From Bilabrum cf. latius (lineage: Eukaryota; Bigyra: Bicosoecida; Bigyra; Bicosoecida), in the NCBI GenBank assembly GCA_965178125.1, contig OZ237743.1, positions 1,178,001 to 1,242,000 of the forward strand: a stretch of 64,000 nucleotides of DNA. The letters run 5' to 3'. Shown piece after piece: positions 30,431 to 43,400 of the stretch. A program made the translations under genes and the position numbers. Below the pieces are notes generated by a model. That model did not search any database, had not been told where the DNA came from, and was given only the letters and a program-made list of their open reading frames with translations. The first letter of the stretch is position 1. Each line of letters starts with the position of its first letter.

Positions 30431-33400
30431 ATGACATCGATTCCTAGAATATAGCGCCTTGCATCCATTGGAGACGATGGTGATTTATCAACACAAACTG
30501 TAGCTGTCGCGGTTGATTGGTCCAACATCAAATGGCCGGCTAGATCGGCAGGGTACGAGGTCGATCCTGCCAGGTTCATTGAGCAGGTTGTTCGCGGTAG
30601 GACTGTGCTCCAAAATACCGATGGTGCAAATAACATTCACTTTGAGGGATCCGCAGGTTCAGCTGCATCTGCTAGGGCCTTGAAGAGGAGGTTCGAGTCG
30701 CTTCCGTGCAAACCGACCGCAGAATTTGAGATCAGGGACGGGAAGGAGCTGCAGGTGGACGCAAACGTCCGCTACAAGGCCATGTCAATGGTCTCAGAGA
30801 TGGTGCGACAAATGGATCGCACAAGGGATGAGCTCACTAGAACTGGGGGAAACCCGCGGCAAGCAATGAGGCATACCCTCGTGCTGTGCACTGGTGAGCA
30901 GTTTCAGAGCCCCATGCCATGCACCGGGAGCTCAGCATGCGCATCAAGTCTGTTTCAAATCGAATGAGCTTGCCGTAACTTCGTCCGCCAATTCGCATGA
31001 GCTTCGCAGGTGACGGGAATTCGAGTGGGCATCTCAGGTCTACAATCCATACTTTCCCGAGTCTGGTCTCGGAGATTCTGGACAGAGGACTGTATGTTGA
31101 AGTGGTGGCATGCAAAAATGCCATCAGCCCGAAGTTCCGCCAGATTCAGAGGAACCATCGCTACGGAAACCGTCTGAGCATCCGTTTGGTCGGAGAGCCT
31201 GGCGGCACGCCTCCCTATCACATCGAATACCAGTCGGTAGAGAAAGGGGCACCCAGGATGGGTCAAGCGGCGACGCAATTGGATCCTACAAGTCAGAGCG
31301 TTCTTTCTAAGCTGCTTTCTCCTACCGGCGATGCCGGCGCGCTACTGAGAGAGTCTTGCCTGCACAGGCAGCGCCAGGCCCGGAGGGTGGTCGACGACAT
31401 GCCACTGTGGTGCGTGGACGCGATCGACCCCGCGAGGGCTCCCCCGGTGGCCGCGGAGACAATGGAAGATGCTACCAAGCTGCTGGACGAGTCCCTTCAG
31501 TTGCTCAAGGACGAGGCATTGAAGGCTGACACTGCCATGGCAATGGCGGCCACATCAAAGTCGATCACCTGCGAGGACCCAGCCGTTCCGCAGCAGGACG
31601 GTGCCGGACCCAGGTCAGATCCAGAGGAAGTCGTGCTCAGCAACGCGATGGTGCCTGGCCAGCGCTATTCAATCACAGTACCTCGGAACTCCACACTGGA
31701 GGAGCTCACCGCGCGTGCATCTGCACAATTCCACGTCGACGTCAACCTCGAGTACATGTGCAGGCAGCCGCAGGGACACGACGCGCTTGAGTCTGTGTTT
31801 ACCACTGGACGGCTTCGTCAAGCTTGGGATGTGGCAGAGATGGACCACAAGACGCTCGAGCTGTTCTGCATGCCGACTAGCAGCGACTCTGTGTCCAAGA
31901 CCACCAAGTCAGCTGCCTTGGAAGAAACGGGGCACAGCGAAAGCAAGGAGGCCCCAACTGACGACTCAAGCGGTGTACGTCCCAGTTTCTCTTCTGTGGG
32001 GCAGACCCCGCCTGCCTCGGGAGCCGGTTCCAGTGGTGGTGCAGCCGAGGCATCCGGAGATAGGGCCTCAGGCCGCCAAGCCCCTGTCGATTTGAAGAGA
32101 ATCCCAGAGAAAGAAGTGCCGTCTCTCAAGCTCATCAGGACTGCTGCCCGTGCGGAGATCTAGGAGGCCAGACAAGCAATGAAGGAGGTGCTGACAGGCA
32201 AGCACTCAAAGACGGCATCCACGGAGAGTGCAGCAACAGGCATGACTCGGGATGCTGTCGTGCAAAACGAGCAGACGAAGCGATTCAATCAAACCCTGCT
32301 GGTGCAGTCATTCAAGCGCTCCAATCTCCTGTATGCGCGAATGATCGGTGATTTGCACGATGTCGCGAGAATCTGGGAGGAGGCTGCGAGCGTGCCAAAG
32401 CACGAGACAGACGAGGCGAAGATGAGGCGGGAAGCCATGGAGGCAGCAGGCATCCCGTGCCCGAAACCAGTCGTAGACATGCGGCCTGCATTGATTGCCG
32501 CACTGCATGGACGCATGTGCTTAAACCTCAACGCGTGTTCTCGCGGCCTGCGCATCTTCGAGCAGGAGTCTGGAGTCGTCGCCAAGTGCCGTGAGATTGT
32601 CAACGCACGCACTCGGCCAATCATCACACCTGTGGCTCTGGTCACCGGCCGCACCGGCAGCGGCAAGTCCACCCAGATCCCCCAGATCCTGCAGCAGTAC
32701 GGCATCGTGTCGAGGCACAGGGGCAATCGCATGCTGGTCACGGAGCCGAGCGCCAGTGCCGCCCGCATGCTCGCAGACCGTGTGGCGAGGGAGATGGGCG
32801 AGGGCAAGGTCGGTGGCAGGGTGGGGCTGGTGCTGGAGAGCAAGGGTCAGACTACAGTCAGCGTGTCTGAGGAGACCGCCATCGTGTTTACCACGGAGGG
32901 CACTGCCCTGCACATGGCAGGCAAGCTGCTAGCCAGCGGAGGAGAGGAGGGTGGCGTCGATGGGGACCTGCCGCCCGTGTCTGACTTCGGCTTGATCATG
33001 GTGGATGAGGTGCACGAGCGGGGAGTGCAGTGCGATGCACTCCTGGGCATGCTCAAGGAGGCCCTGAAAGTCCGGCCAGTAGATGAGGCCGCAGCAACGG
33101 CCGCTGGTGCGGCTGATGCGGCAATGCGCTACAGGCCTGCCGTGTTGGTGGCATCAGCCACGCTAGACACGGATAAGCTGCAGAGCTACTTGCAGAGCTC
33201 CTAGCGACTCAACATCCGCGGCTAGAGCTACGAGACGTCCACAAGACACGAGCGCCTGGACTCGATCACGCGACGCGTGTACAAATTCTACAACGAGTGC
33301 AAGATAAAGGTGCCCAGGTTCTCGGTTCTGGGACCACATGCTGCAGCCAGGAGAACTGATAGGGTGCGCCCCATCTACAGGCCAAGTGCGTAGGACCTGT

Positions 33401-36400
33401 CCACTAGGCTGGTGCATGCAGCAGCACTCTTGGCATTCAGGGAGGCAACCAGCCTCGTCGATGCTCGCAGCCACAGGAGCATGCTGGTGTTCCTGCCGGG
33501 CCAGGACGAGGAGCGCCAGGCAAGGCGGGTATTCAACGGGATGATGCAGCAGCAGCACGGTACACATCCCGTGGTGTGGAGCCGCGGCCTCGACGGGGGC
33601 AACATGTCTCCCAAAGCGCTCGCTCGCATGATGCAGGACACCTCAAGGCCCACTGTCTACTTCTCAACACGGGTGGCCGAGTCCAGTGTGACCATCCCAG
33701 ATCTGGCTTGCGTGATCGATTGTGGGTACGACTGGCAAGACGTCTATGATCCTGACCTGCGCATCTCGCAGCGCCGCCTCGAGCGCATCTCCCAGGCAGC
33801 TGCCATCCAGCGGGAGGGCAGGACCGGGAGGACCTGCCCGGGCAAGTGCATCCGGCTCTACTCAACGGACACGTTCAACGTGATGCAGGCCCAGCGACCT
33901 CCCGGAGTGATGCGGTGCAACATGGCTCGCATGGCGCTTGACGTGATGGCGGCCAACATCTCGCTGGACCGATTCCAATGGGTGGATCGGCCGCGTGGAG
34001 ACGACATGCGAGCCGCAGTGACCACGCTCAAGACTCTTGGTCTGGCGGAAAGCCTCGGCACTGCTGGAGGGGGTGCATCTATGGCACGGACCACCAGCGA
34101 CGGGTCTGTAGCTGACCTGATGGCCAGCATCACGCCTGCTGGCAGGGTGGTCCGTGGTCTCGGTGTGGAGCCGTGGATTGGCGCACTGGCCGTGAAGGCC
34201 GTGCAGACCGACGGCGAGCTTGGTGTCGGCAGTGGTCCCGCAGTTCACCTCGTGGCCCTTCTTCGGTAGGGTGCATCGCGGTATGCCTCGCGCATGCGGG
34301 GATGCATGGCAGCGGGTGCATCCAGCCGCGGAGATCTCGTGACCCTGCTGCGAGTGTTTGTGGCGTGGCAGCGGCTAGGCAAAGACGAGGCTGCAGGGAA
34401 GCATCGGCAGCAGCTGCTGCTCAGCACCGTGTTCGGGGACGACGATACCGAGGAGATCATGCAGCTTTTCAGTGGTCAACAAGCTGTGTATCAATAGACT
34501 GTGGTGTACCTCGTCAATAATGGAATCCGCTGGATGGGAGCGAGGGCAATCGCGCAAAAACCATTCGAGCGAGAGGCATTGGAGGCGCTGGAAGCCCTGA
34601 GGCCGCATGCTGCATCTGGTGCCGGTGATGCTAGTGATAGGCCGGCAGTAGAAGGTGGCTCCGATGGACCGGAAGAAGACGATGATGAAGGCACCGGTGA
34701 AGCAGCCAGCGGTGGTGCGGCGGGAGGAGCTGCCGCGGACACGCGTCCCAATCGTGAACGCGAGGCAGTACGGAAGCTCGTCGTCGACTTGCGGGATGCG
34801 CATGATGTCGGTGATGAGGTTGACCTGGAGCGCGCCGTTGCCTGTTTCATCGGATGGGCGCTGGCAGAGAACCTTGCCGCCGCGAACAACGAGGCCAGTG
34901 CGGGCTACAGCCTCACACGGGCCGGCAAGTGGATCGGGATGGCCTAGATCCACCCCAAGTCGTGTGTTGCTCTGAAGGAGGACGCAGCCAGACCCGACCT
35001 GGTGGTGTTCGAGTCTGTGCAAGACAACGGCGGCTACATGCTGTGCAATGCCACTGTCGTCAGCAAGGCGGATCTGGTAGGACTTCTTGAGATGCCTGCA
35101 TCTCTGTTTCCTGAGGGGCTGCGAATGATCCAGCTGCAGGCCGATGGGTTAGACACAGCCACTTACCGGAGCCTGCTGGGTCATGACTACACAGAGACTG
35201 CTCGGATCACGAAGCATCAGGGCGTCAGGGGCGACATGAAAAAGATGATGCTCCACACACCATGGTCGCGCAGCAAGCCGCCGGTGCCGCTCGGAGCTCT
35301 CCGCGTGTGGGTTCCGGACACCTGCCAGGACGATGCAAAGAAATGGTTGGAAGCCTTGGTAGATAGCCACTTCCACATGCAGAGGCACGCTGTGGATGTG
35401 GTCGAGCTGCCTGCAGTGTCTGGCGTCCGGCAGCACGCCAGGCTGCTCGTGGGGGCCGGTGGTCGCCCGATACAACTCACAACACGCGGCTCTGGCTCAG
35501 GGGGTACTCAGTCTACAGGGCCGGCATCTGGAGCAGGAGACAATGGGGGCAGTCCACCCGGGTCGATCGTAAGTGATCAACAGCTGCAGGTCATTGTGTG
35601 GGCGAGACAAGACACGGGGGGAAGCGATGCGGTCGAAGCGAAAGCCAGCATGCGTCGATCTGCACCTGTCTGCTGGATGCAGCTCCTGAATGCCTTCCAA
35701 CTTCACGTGGGTTCCTCACACCCGGGAGTATCCTCAGAGCTGGCAGCAGCTGATCGTACCATGGCGGCTACTGTACCGTGCTACCGCGAGCTGGACAGCC
35801 CATTTCAGCCCACTTGCAGGGCAGTGTTCACCGCCACCAGTGAGGAGGGAGCGCGGGCATTCCACGCTCTCGTTCGCGAGCATGGTAGGCAAATCTTGGC
35901 CGGCAACGACGTTCAAGCCGACATCGATAGTTTCGTGGGAGACGGTGACGATGGTGCGGAGAATGCCCAGGCCCAGTCGCACGTGGTGCTGTCGTGGATG
36001 AGTAGGATGCACGACGGGGCATGCATCTTCAAACTGCATCTAAAAGCCCGGGACCTGGCTGACACTCTGACGAGATCAAGCGGCCATGTAGTGAACGATG
36101 GAGACGTCGACCCTACTGAAACTTCAGTTCCAGATAGCAGCATCGCCCCAGGTGAGAAGATCACACTGCACTTCCAGCAGGAAAGCCACGGATACTTTGT
36201 CGCTTGGGGCTTCCCGCGCACGATGCATCCGGCTGATATGGCGCAAACCCTTGATAGGTTGATTCGGTCCCTCAAGCCGAGTATACCCGACGTGGATGCA
36301 GTGTCAAGGCTAGAGATCCACGTGCGCGGTGCACAGGTCAAAGCAGCGAGGGCTCCACATTCTGCCAAGAAGAGCATGACCAAGCACCAGTACCATGGGG

Positions 36401-39400
36401 GGAAGTGGTCAAAGTCTCCATCCCACAAGCCATCAGAACATCGGCCCATTGAAAGCCACCAATTCGATACAGTTCCTGCCTGGAAGGATGGACAGCGGAT
36501 TCTTTCGAGAGTCGAACCGCATCCACGCAATACTACCAGCTTCAGGCTAGTACTGGCCCTTCCATCGATCCCTGACAAGTACGTCGAGTAGTACAAAGCC
36601 ACAGGGATGAAGCTTGCTTCTCGCATGCTGCCTGGTATCGGTGCGCACGGCATCTCTGCGAACAGGTCATCCGGAAAGCCAAGCAGCATGTAGCTTCGTC
36701 TTTTCCGCAAAGCAACCAATACTCGTCCTATCCCGAGCCCTGAACGGATCTTGGACGCATTCGAGGCTGATCTTCGCGCTTTCTTTCTGAAGAATCCTTC
36801 GAATGTGCCGCAAAAGCGAGTAAAGAGGGTAGATATTGTCGCAGGGCACCTCAAACGGTCACCTGTGTCACCATCCGCTCCTGTAGTCAGTACTGGCACC
36901 GTCGGAGTTGGCGATACCCGTGGCTTGGACGTTTTCAACGTTGAGTTCAAGACCGCCAGGGACGCGGAGCCATTCCAGACCCCATGCGATGATCCCAAGT
37001 CTAAAGGAAGGTGGATAGCCCACGGTATCAATGTTTCGTACTGGCACGGCAAGTACCCCCAGCCCGGCCAAACCACCCGGAAGCTGCAGGTGTACTTTCC
37101 ATCCGGTAGGTACGTAGCTGCAAGAGTCAGTGCCACGCTGGAGTCAATGGTAAGTGCATTGAAGTAGGCGGCTGAGCCGGCCGCAGTTAGTGTTCCCGGT
37201 CGAGCTATGCGGCGAGCTATGCAACCCCTGCCTTCGACTGCTCTAAACGTGACTCCAGGAACCGTCGGAGTCGGCGATACCCGTGGCTTGGACGTTTTCA
37301 ACGTTGAGTTCAAGACCGCCAGGGACGCGGAGCCATTCCAGACCCCATGCGATGATCCCAAGTCTAAAGGAAGGTGGATAGCCCACGGTATCAATGTTTC
37401 GTACTGGCACGGCAAGTACCCCCAGCCCGGCCAAACCACCCGGAAGCTGCAGGTGTACTTTCCATCCGGTAGGTACGTAGCTGCAAGAGTCAGTGCCACG
37501 CTGGAGTCAATGGTAAGTGCATTGAAGTAGGCGGCTGGACCATCCGCAGCACCGCCTCGGCCGCCTGGCCAACCGCCGCTGCCGCCTGGCCATCCGCCGC
37601 TGCCGCATGGCCATCCGCCGCGGCTGCCTGGCCAACCGCCGCTGCCGCCTGGCCCTCCGCCGGCTGAGACTGTCGCAGCGGCTGCTTTAGCGGCTGCTGT
37701 AGGATCTAAGCCTCCACCTGCTCCCGCTGGCCGTCCTGGCGCCGCCATAGCGGCAGCTTCCCGCTTGGCAGACAGAATCCCGCAGGAATCCATGCCGCCG
37801 AGGCCGGGGCCTGTGGACTCGCCATCCCGTGCGGCAGTTTCAAAGGCCGCAGCGGCGGCACTGCCTGCTGCAGGCACAACCGAGAAATCAACAGCAGAAC
37901 CCACGCACGCCCCAGTCTTGCCCCCACCCCCGAGCTACCCAGACTCTGTGGCAGCCCTTGACGATGGTGCGATGCTGAACGACCTTGTGCTTCTCGGCAG
38001 TCTCGTAGACAGCATTGGAGGCATGGTGGGCGAGCTCACATGGTCTTCACCTGACCCGCAAACTGGCATCACTGCGGTTCGCATCACGGCCAGATCCACG
38101 GATGCGGCCCAGCGACTGAAAGATCGCCTGGATGGCGCTGACATTGCGCTATCGTCCAAACTGGTCGGCACACCGATCCGTGCTGATCTGATGCTGGTAG
38201 ACATGGTCAAGGTGGGGCAAAGAGAGATGCAGTCAGCTAAGACCGCATTTCAAGTGGAAGCCAGGGGACCCCGTAGCCAGCTCCCGTACGCGTCGCCTCG
38301 CTAGACTGTAGACTCGGTTGTGAAAGACATGCAGCTGGGTCACGTGAGCATATACCACAGGCGTCCTCGACTCTTGCACGTCGGTGGATCGCGTGATGAT
38401 CCCATCAATATGGTGGGCTTCGCGACAAGCAGCAAGGGCAGGTTCAATCGATGGTCGAGACAGCTGCACCAAGCGTGCGCTGGGATTGACCTCGTGCAGG
38501 CGCTGGTGCAGGAAGATCCGACCAGGAAGCCGGACGATGTCCGGGCGCAAGTGGTCGCTCCGATCTTCTATCGGGACATCATTGGAATCGCCACGAGGTG
38601 CCAATGTACTGTCGTAATGTCCCATCGACAGCGCAACGATGATGACGAGGACCAAGCCGCTGACGCAGGACGTCGCGCATCCGCTGCAGTCCGGGTCCTT
38701 GGCTAGCGGGATCAGCGAGTCGAGATGGTGCAAGAGCTGGCGAAAGTGCTCAAGAGCAAGGCTGTGCCTCACATGGAGCGCCTGAGTGAGCAGGAGCTCA
38801 GCGTGGCCGAAACATAGACCATGCGGGACCTCTGCCAGATGCGACCGTACCAGCTCGTGCAACGAATTGAGAGCGCGGACTAGACTAGCGGGTCCTTCGT
38901 GCTTTCCAAGGACAGGATGGATTCTATTCGGGAAGTGGTCGATGCTGCAATCAGGAGCGGATCTCTGCTCAGTCCCCTGCAGTAGGCCATCAGCAGCACT
39001 CGCGCACGCGGCATCTCAATCGAGATATCGTACCGTCCGCACCTTGCGCTCGCCTTCGTGGACATGGACTAGGAGCACTGCAAGAGAGCCAAGGCGCGGA
39101 TGCTTGAGGTCATACGCGCCGATGTAGCGAGGGTCGATTCAGGTGCTGGAGACGATGGCGCTGGCGCAGGCATGGAGATGTGCGAGATTTCATTCGCAGC
39201 GGTTGCCTCTGACAGCCGAGATTTGCTGGTCCTAGGGCTAGGGACAGAGCGTCCACTGGTTACGGTCGTGCCATGCACCGGGCCTGGTAGCGATGGTGGG
39301 CCCCCGGCTGCGGTCAGGCAGAGCAGCGTGCCCCAGCCAGGCAGCATCAAGATTTTGAACGCAAGCCTCACTGATTCGATACGTATGCATGACACCGATG

Positions 39401-40248
39401 CAGCGACACAGGTAGTTGGGCCTACAGCAGGCTGCACGGAGCCCCTGCCTCTCTACACCATGTACGACGCAGTGGGGCGCGCAGAGATCAGTCGGCTGGC
39501 ATACCAGACGCTAGCCGCCCACACCAGGGATGGATGCATGCACCTTCCTGCGGGTACCATTCGAGACATTGGGGTGACAGAGGATACTGCCGCTGCTCGC
39601 GAGATCGCGGCTGCAGCGCAGGTTCGGCAGATTGCCATCAAGCCGCACCTGCAGCGCGTGGTGCGGTGTCCCAGTGAACAATGCGGCCGCATCACCGTGC
39701 TCCCGCCCCTGGCGCAGTGCGGCACTGGCCATGGGCAGCTGCTCCCGACGGAGGGGCGATGCATGAGAACAGAATGCGACCAGGAGCCCTGGTGCCTGCG
39801 GTGTGGGGAGCCCATGCATGCCGGGTCTTGCGGAGCGGCCAAGATGTGGGACAAGCACAATCGGCAATCTCGCAACTTGGATGAATCCAGGTTCGAGACT
39901 GGCCTTGACCTTCGGCAGTGCGGCAACCCCGACTGTGGCAAGCCCATCGACAAGGTTGATGGTTGCAACCACATGACATGCAGCGACTGTGACGCCCACT
40001 TCTGCTGGCTTTGTGGCTTTCCTTGGGGCAAAGGGTGCCCTGGAATGCGCATTTACACACACTAGCGGGAATGCTCGAACCAGTAGGGCTGGCACAAGCT
40101 GTCGCAAGATGGTCTCCGCAAGAAGCGAGCCGAGGCGCAGGCCTGGCTCGACCAGCACGGCGGGCACAGGCTGGACCCGTGCTTAGCTCTGGGGGAAGGC
40201 GACGCGGGTGGGAGCGCCGCGGGGGCAGCGGCCGGTGGGTGGCGTTAA
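30431..40248 (+). CDS. NYN nuclease-DEAH helicase-RBR ubiquitin ligase fusion
   Basis: With TAG as Gln (about 19 codons) and one 116-nt intron this is a 3,233-residue protein ending in TAA. Order: NYN/PIN-like nuclease (about residues 20-210; AVAVDWSNIKW, KELQVDANVR, LCTGDGN); DEAH helicase with motif I GRTGSGKSTQIPQ (about 700), II VDEVHERG, III ASATL, V STRVAESSVTIPD, VI AAIQREGRTGR; a long C-terminal region containing two near-identical 90-residue modules (about 2,120-2,330); and a BRcat-Rcat pair ending CGNPDCGKPIDKVDGCNHMT. No RING1 is visible before the BRcat. Plant DEAH11/12 also join a DEAH helicase to an RBR; the added NYN nuclease is the unusual part. A role in RNA quality control is likely by domain content. 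Confidence 0.88.
30894..31009 (+). other. Spliceosomal intron (predicted), shared with the paralog
   Basis: Donor TGCACTG|GTGAGC and acceptor CTTCGCAG|GTGACGGG, 116 nt, phase 1. Splicing restores LVLCTGDGNSSG. The paralog at 52,109-60,211 has an intron at exactly this codon. Confidence 0.88.
36898..37540 (+). repeat. In-frame 363-bp duplication
   Basis: About 280 bp from 36,898 recurs from 37,261 with almost no difference (one clear T/C change near its start). The period of 363 bp is 121 codons, so the frame is kept. The second copy is followed by a Pro/Gly-rich stretch (PPGQPPLPPGHPPLPHGHPP). Confidence 0.92.
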
Positions 40249-40493
40249 TTGATAACGACATGATAGTAGCGGCTGCCCAGGCCAGCCGGAAAGGGCTGGC
40301 AAGTTGGCCATAGACTTAGATCAGGATCCTTTGGATCCTCGATTCGCAGTCCGTCTGGATCCGGAATCCGGATTCCGCATTCACAGAGTCCAACATTTAG
40401 TCACCTTGTCATGCGATTACACATTCGGATTCTTGGTAGCTATGCTACTTTAAATACCAGGACGATTTAAGTTGCCGACCCGTGTAAATTAAG

Positions 40494-43400
40494 TCAACTC
40501 CTCGGCAGTCCAGCCACGCCCCCGCTCTTCTCGTACGGAGTCATCCCCGACCCCAGTCCCCCCCCTTGCATTTTCACGTCGTACTTGGCCATCGCTGCCG
40601 CCTCCTGCAGCGTCGGCGCATGCCTGGCCCCCGACCCCGCTACTGACCTGCGGCCTCTGGCAGAGGTCTGTTCCAGCGCCGCCTCCTGCGCCTCAAGCAC
40701 TTCCACGTCGTCCACTGTCCCGAAGTGCCACTGGGTCCGCGCCTGCCTCCAGCGCTTGCGCACGTACCGCCAGTGGGCTAGGTGCCTGAGTGAGTTCATG
40801 AGAGCGGTGTCGCGCACGGCCCGCCGCTGCGCCACCCCAGCTTCCCTCCTCGCTGCACTCTCCGACCCCGCTCTGCTGAGGTCATCCTGCGAGTGGAGGG
40901 ACAGCTCGTCCTCCGGTGCGATGGTGCGGCCCACCGACGAGCCAGGGAAGATCCGGTCGAAGCCCGCCACGAACGCGTCAGGGATGGCCAGGGCACGGTC
41001 CTGGTCCGTGATCTGCTGCGCGAGCGTCCTGCTCTCCTGGATCAGATCATCGCCGTTCCCCGCGGGCTGCACGCCGGGCGGGGGATTGCCGCCGCCTGGC
41101 CCGCTGGCCTTCTGCATCAAGTCCATGCTCCGTTCGGCAGCCTCCGCAGGACTCATGCCCTGCATCTCCTAGCCGTTGAGCTGGTGGTTCCGCAGGGCCT
41201 GCCTCGCTGCCCTTAGGATGGCCTTCTCCTCCGCCGCTAGACGGGACACTGCGGCAGGAGCCCTTGTTCCCTCCCTCACCAGCCCCGAAGGTGTCTGCAG
41301 GGCGGCACGGGCCCGGCTCAGCAGCATGGCCCCCGCATCCGGAATGGCACCTGTGGCTACCCGTCGCGTGTGCTCTGCCGACCGCGCGTTGTGCAGCGCG
41401 GTCATGGCTGTCTCGCTCGCGTGGGGGTGCTCGGGCAGGCGGGGGTCCCCCTCTGCCGCCGGGGGAGGGTTCTCACCGAACCTTCGCCGAGCGCCGGCGG
41501 GGGCCCCGTGCACCGGCACCAGCTGCGCACTGACCTGGCTGTCCCGGGCCAGGAGCACCCCCGCGGCACCGGCCTGGTTCCCTCGCGCCGACGAAGGTTC
41601 GGAGGGAACCAGAGCCTCTGGCCCGGTTACCACCAGTGCCCCAGGTCTCAGACGTGGTGTCTCACCCGGCACCCCCGACTCGATCAGCCCCTGTTCCCTG
41701 GAATGGTGGTCGTGTTCACCACGGACTCCGTCCATCAGTGCCAGCCGACCAACCGCCCTGTCGCCACCAGCACCATTCCGCTGCACAGGTGTAGATACCC
41801 GCCCATCACCGAGCCCCGCTGCCGCCCCTGCTGCCGGCGTGCTTGCGCCTCTGCTCCCGCTCCCGCTCCCCACGGAGCCGTCCTCCAGTAACCTGCCCTC
41901 TGGCCCGGCCACGTCGAGGGCTTCCTGCAGCAGCCCCCTGCCGTCTCGATGCACCGCCATGCGATGATCTGACAGCGGGATCCGCAAGAAGGCGCCGCTA
42001 GGCAGTGCGATGGTCTTGATCGTAATACCCGGCGCCTCCTCCAGCGGCACTGGCTCCTGCCACCCGGCAGCGATCCGCATCGCCTCTGCGCCCTGCTTGC
42101 CCATGGCCGCGGTGGACGGCCCGCCCCTGGACCTGCCGAAGGACGTGGGCGCTCGGCCTCGTTTCTTCTGCGCGCTCTGCGCTCGGACGGCCATGAACGC
42201 GTCCTCAGCGGTCTTAGCCGAGGTCTCTTTCATCTGCAGGCGCATCCTGTGGTTGTGGGACTCGAACGGGAACAGAAACCCGACGGAGCTGGCCCTGGCA
42301 GCCTCTAGGGCAGAGCTGGGCAGAAGGGAGAGGGGGTCTGGTTGCCGGATGCCGAATCGGGGCGCGGGTGCAGGGCCGTCCCTTGTCATCGGGTATCCAC
42401 CCCCACCGCCCCCCGCGCCCGCCTCCCCGCCGGCAGCGGCGTCGGCGCGTGCATCGTCTTCCTCGTCGTCTCCCGGGCCACGGCGCGCACCCACGCCCAC
42501 AAACTCGATCCCTTTCTGCTAGATCATACCCCCGAGCGAGGGGCCTGCGAGGGTCTGCCCCATCACGACGTTCGGCAGCGCCTTGATCTTGCGCTTGCGG
42601 ACGACCTGGGTCCTGGTCTGGGGCCCACGGGTCGGGATGATGGAGCCGCCGCCTCCCATCCCTGCAGAGCTGCTCTTGTCCTTCCTCTTCTTCCTTCTTG
42701 ACTGCGTCCCCGGAGCCAGCTGAGACCCTTTCAGAAGGTCCGAGTCCTCGATGGCCCTCTGCTCCTCGTCCAGCCCGCTCAGCACCCCCGCCGCCTCCTT
42801 CCTCGCAAGCATCCCCTCAAGCCGGTCCTCCTCCTCCTCGCTCGTGCTAGCCAGGCTCTCCGCGTCCTCCTCGTCAGAAGAGGCGAACAGCGCCTCTACC
42901 CCGTGCTGCCGGGCGGCCATCCGACGTTCCGCTAGCATCGCGCGGCGCCGCTCGCGCTGCCTCCGGTGCGCGCGCCGCTGCACAGCCTCGTCCGTCAGGG
43001 CAGCGATCCTGGCCCTGGCCTCCGGGCCGAACAGGGGCAGCCCGTGTTTCCGCCTCCTCCGCAACGAGGACAAGATGGCCCGCGCCCCGTCCTACTCCTC
43101 CTGGGTCAGGGGCAGCACCTCCCCCTCCACCCCCTCCAGCGGATCCGATCCGCCGGTTTGGCCATCCGCTCGATCGGCCAGGTCGGCCGCCCAAGGAGCA
43201 GGTTTGGTGGCCCGGGAGTACGCCTGGGCCTGCTGCTCCTCGAGCGTCTGCGCCTGTCCTTTTTCCCTGCGCCTGCGGGCTGCTCGGAGGGCTTTGATTC
43301 CGTCAGTCTCGCCGCCCTCCATCGCAGCCCTGCCCTTGCGGGACTTGGTCCTGTCCAGCGCCTGCCAGCTGGACTTGCGCGCCATGGACTCCCGCCGCCT

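Noticed and set aside
30894-31009. Frameshift between the NYN domain and the rest of the helicase gene
   Set aside because: Clean GT-AG splice sites restore LVLCTGDGN, and the paralog has an intron at the same codon.
30431-40248. Stop-codon read-through or programmed recoding limited to a few genes
   Set aside because: TAG occurs many times in all large genes of both host and virus and at conserved Gln positions, and no gene uses it as terminator. A general code change is simpler.
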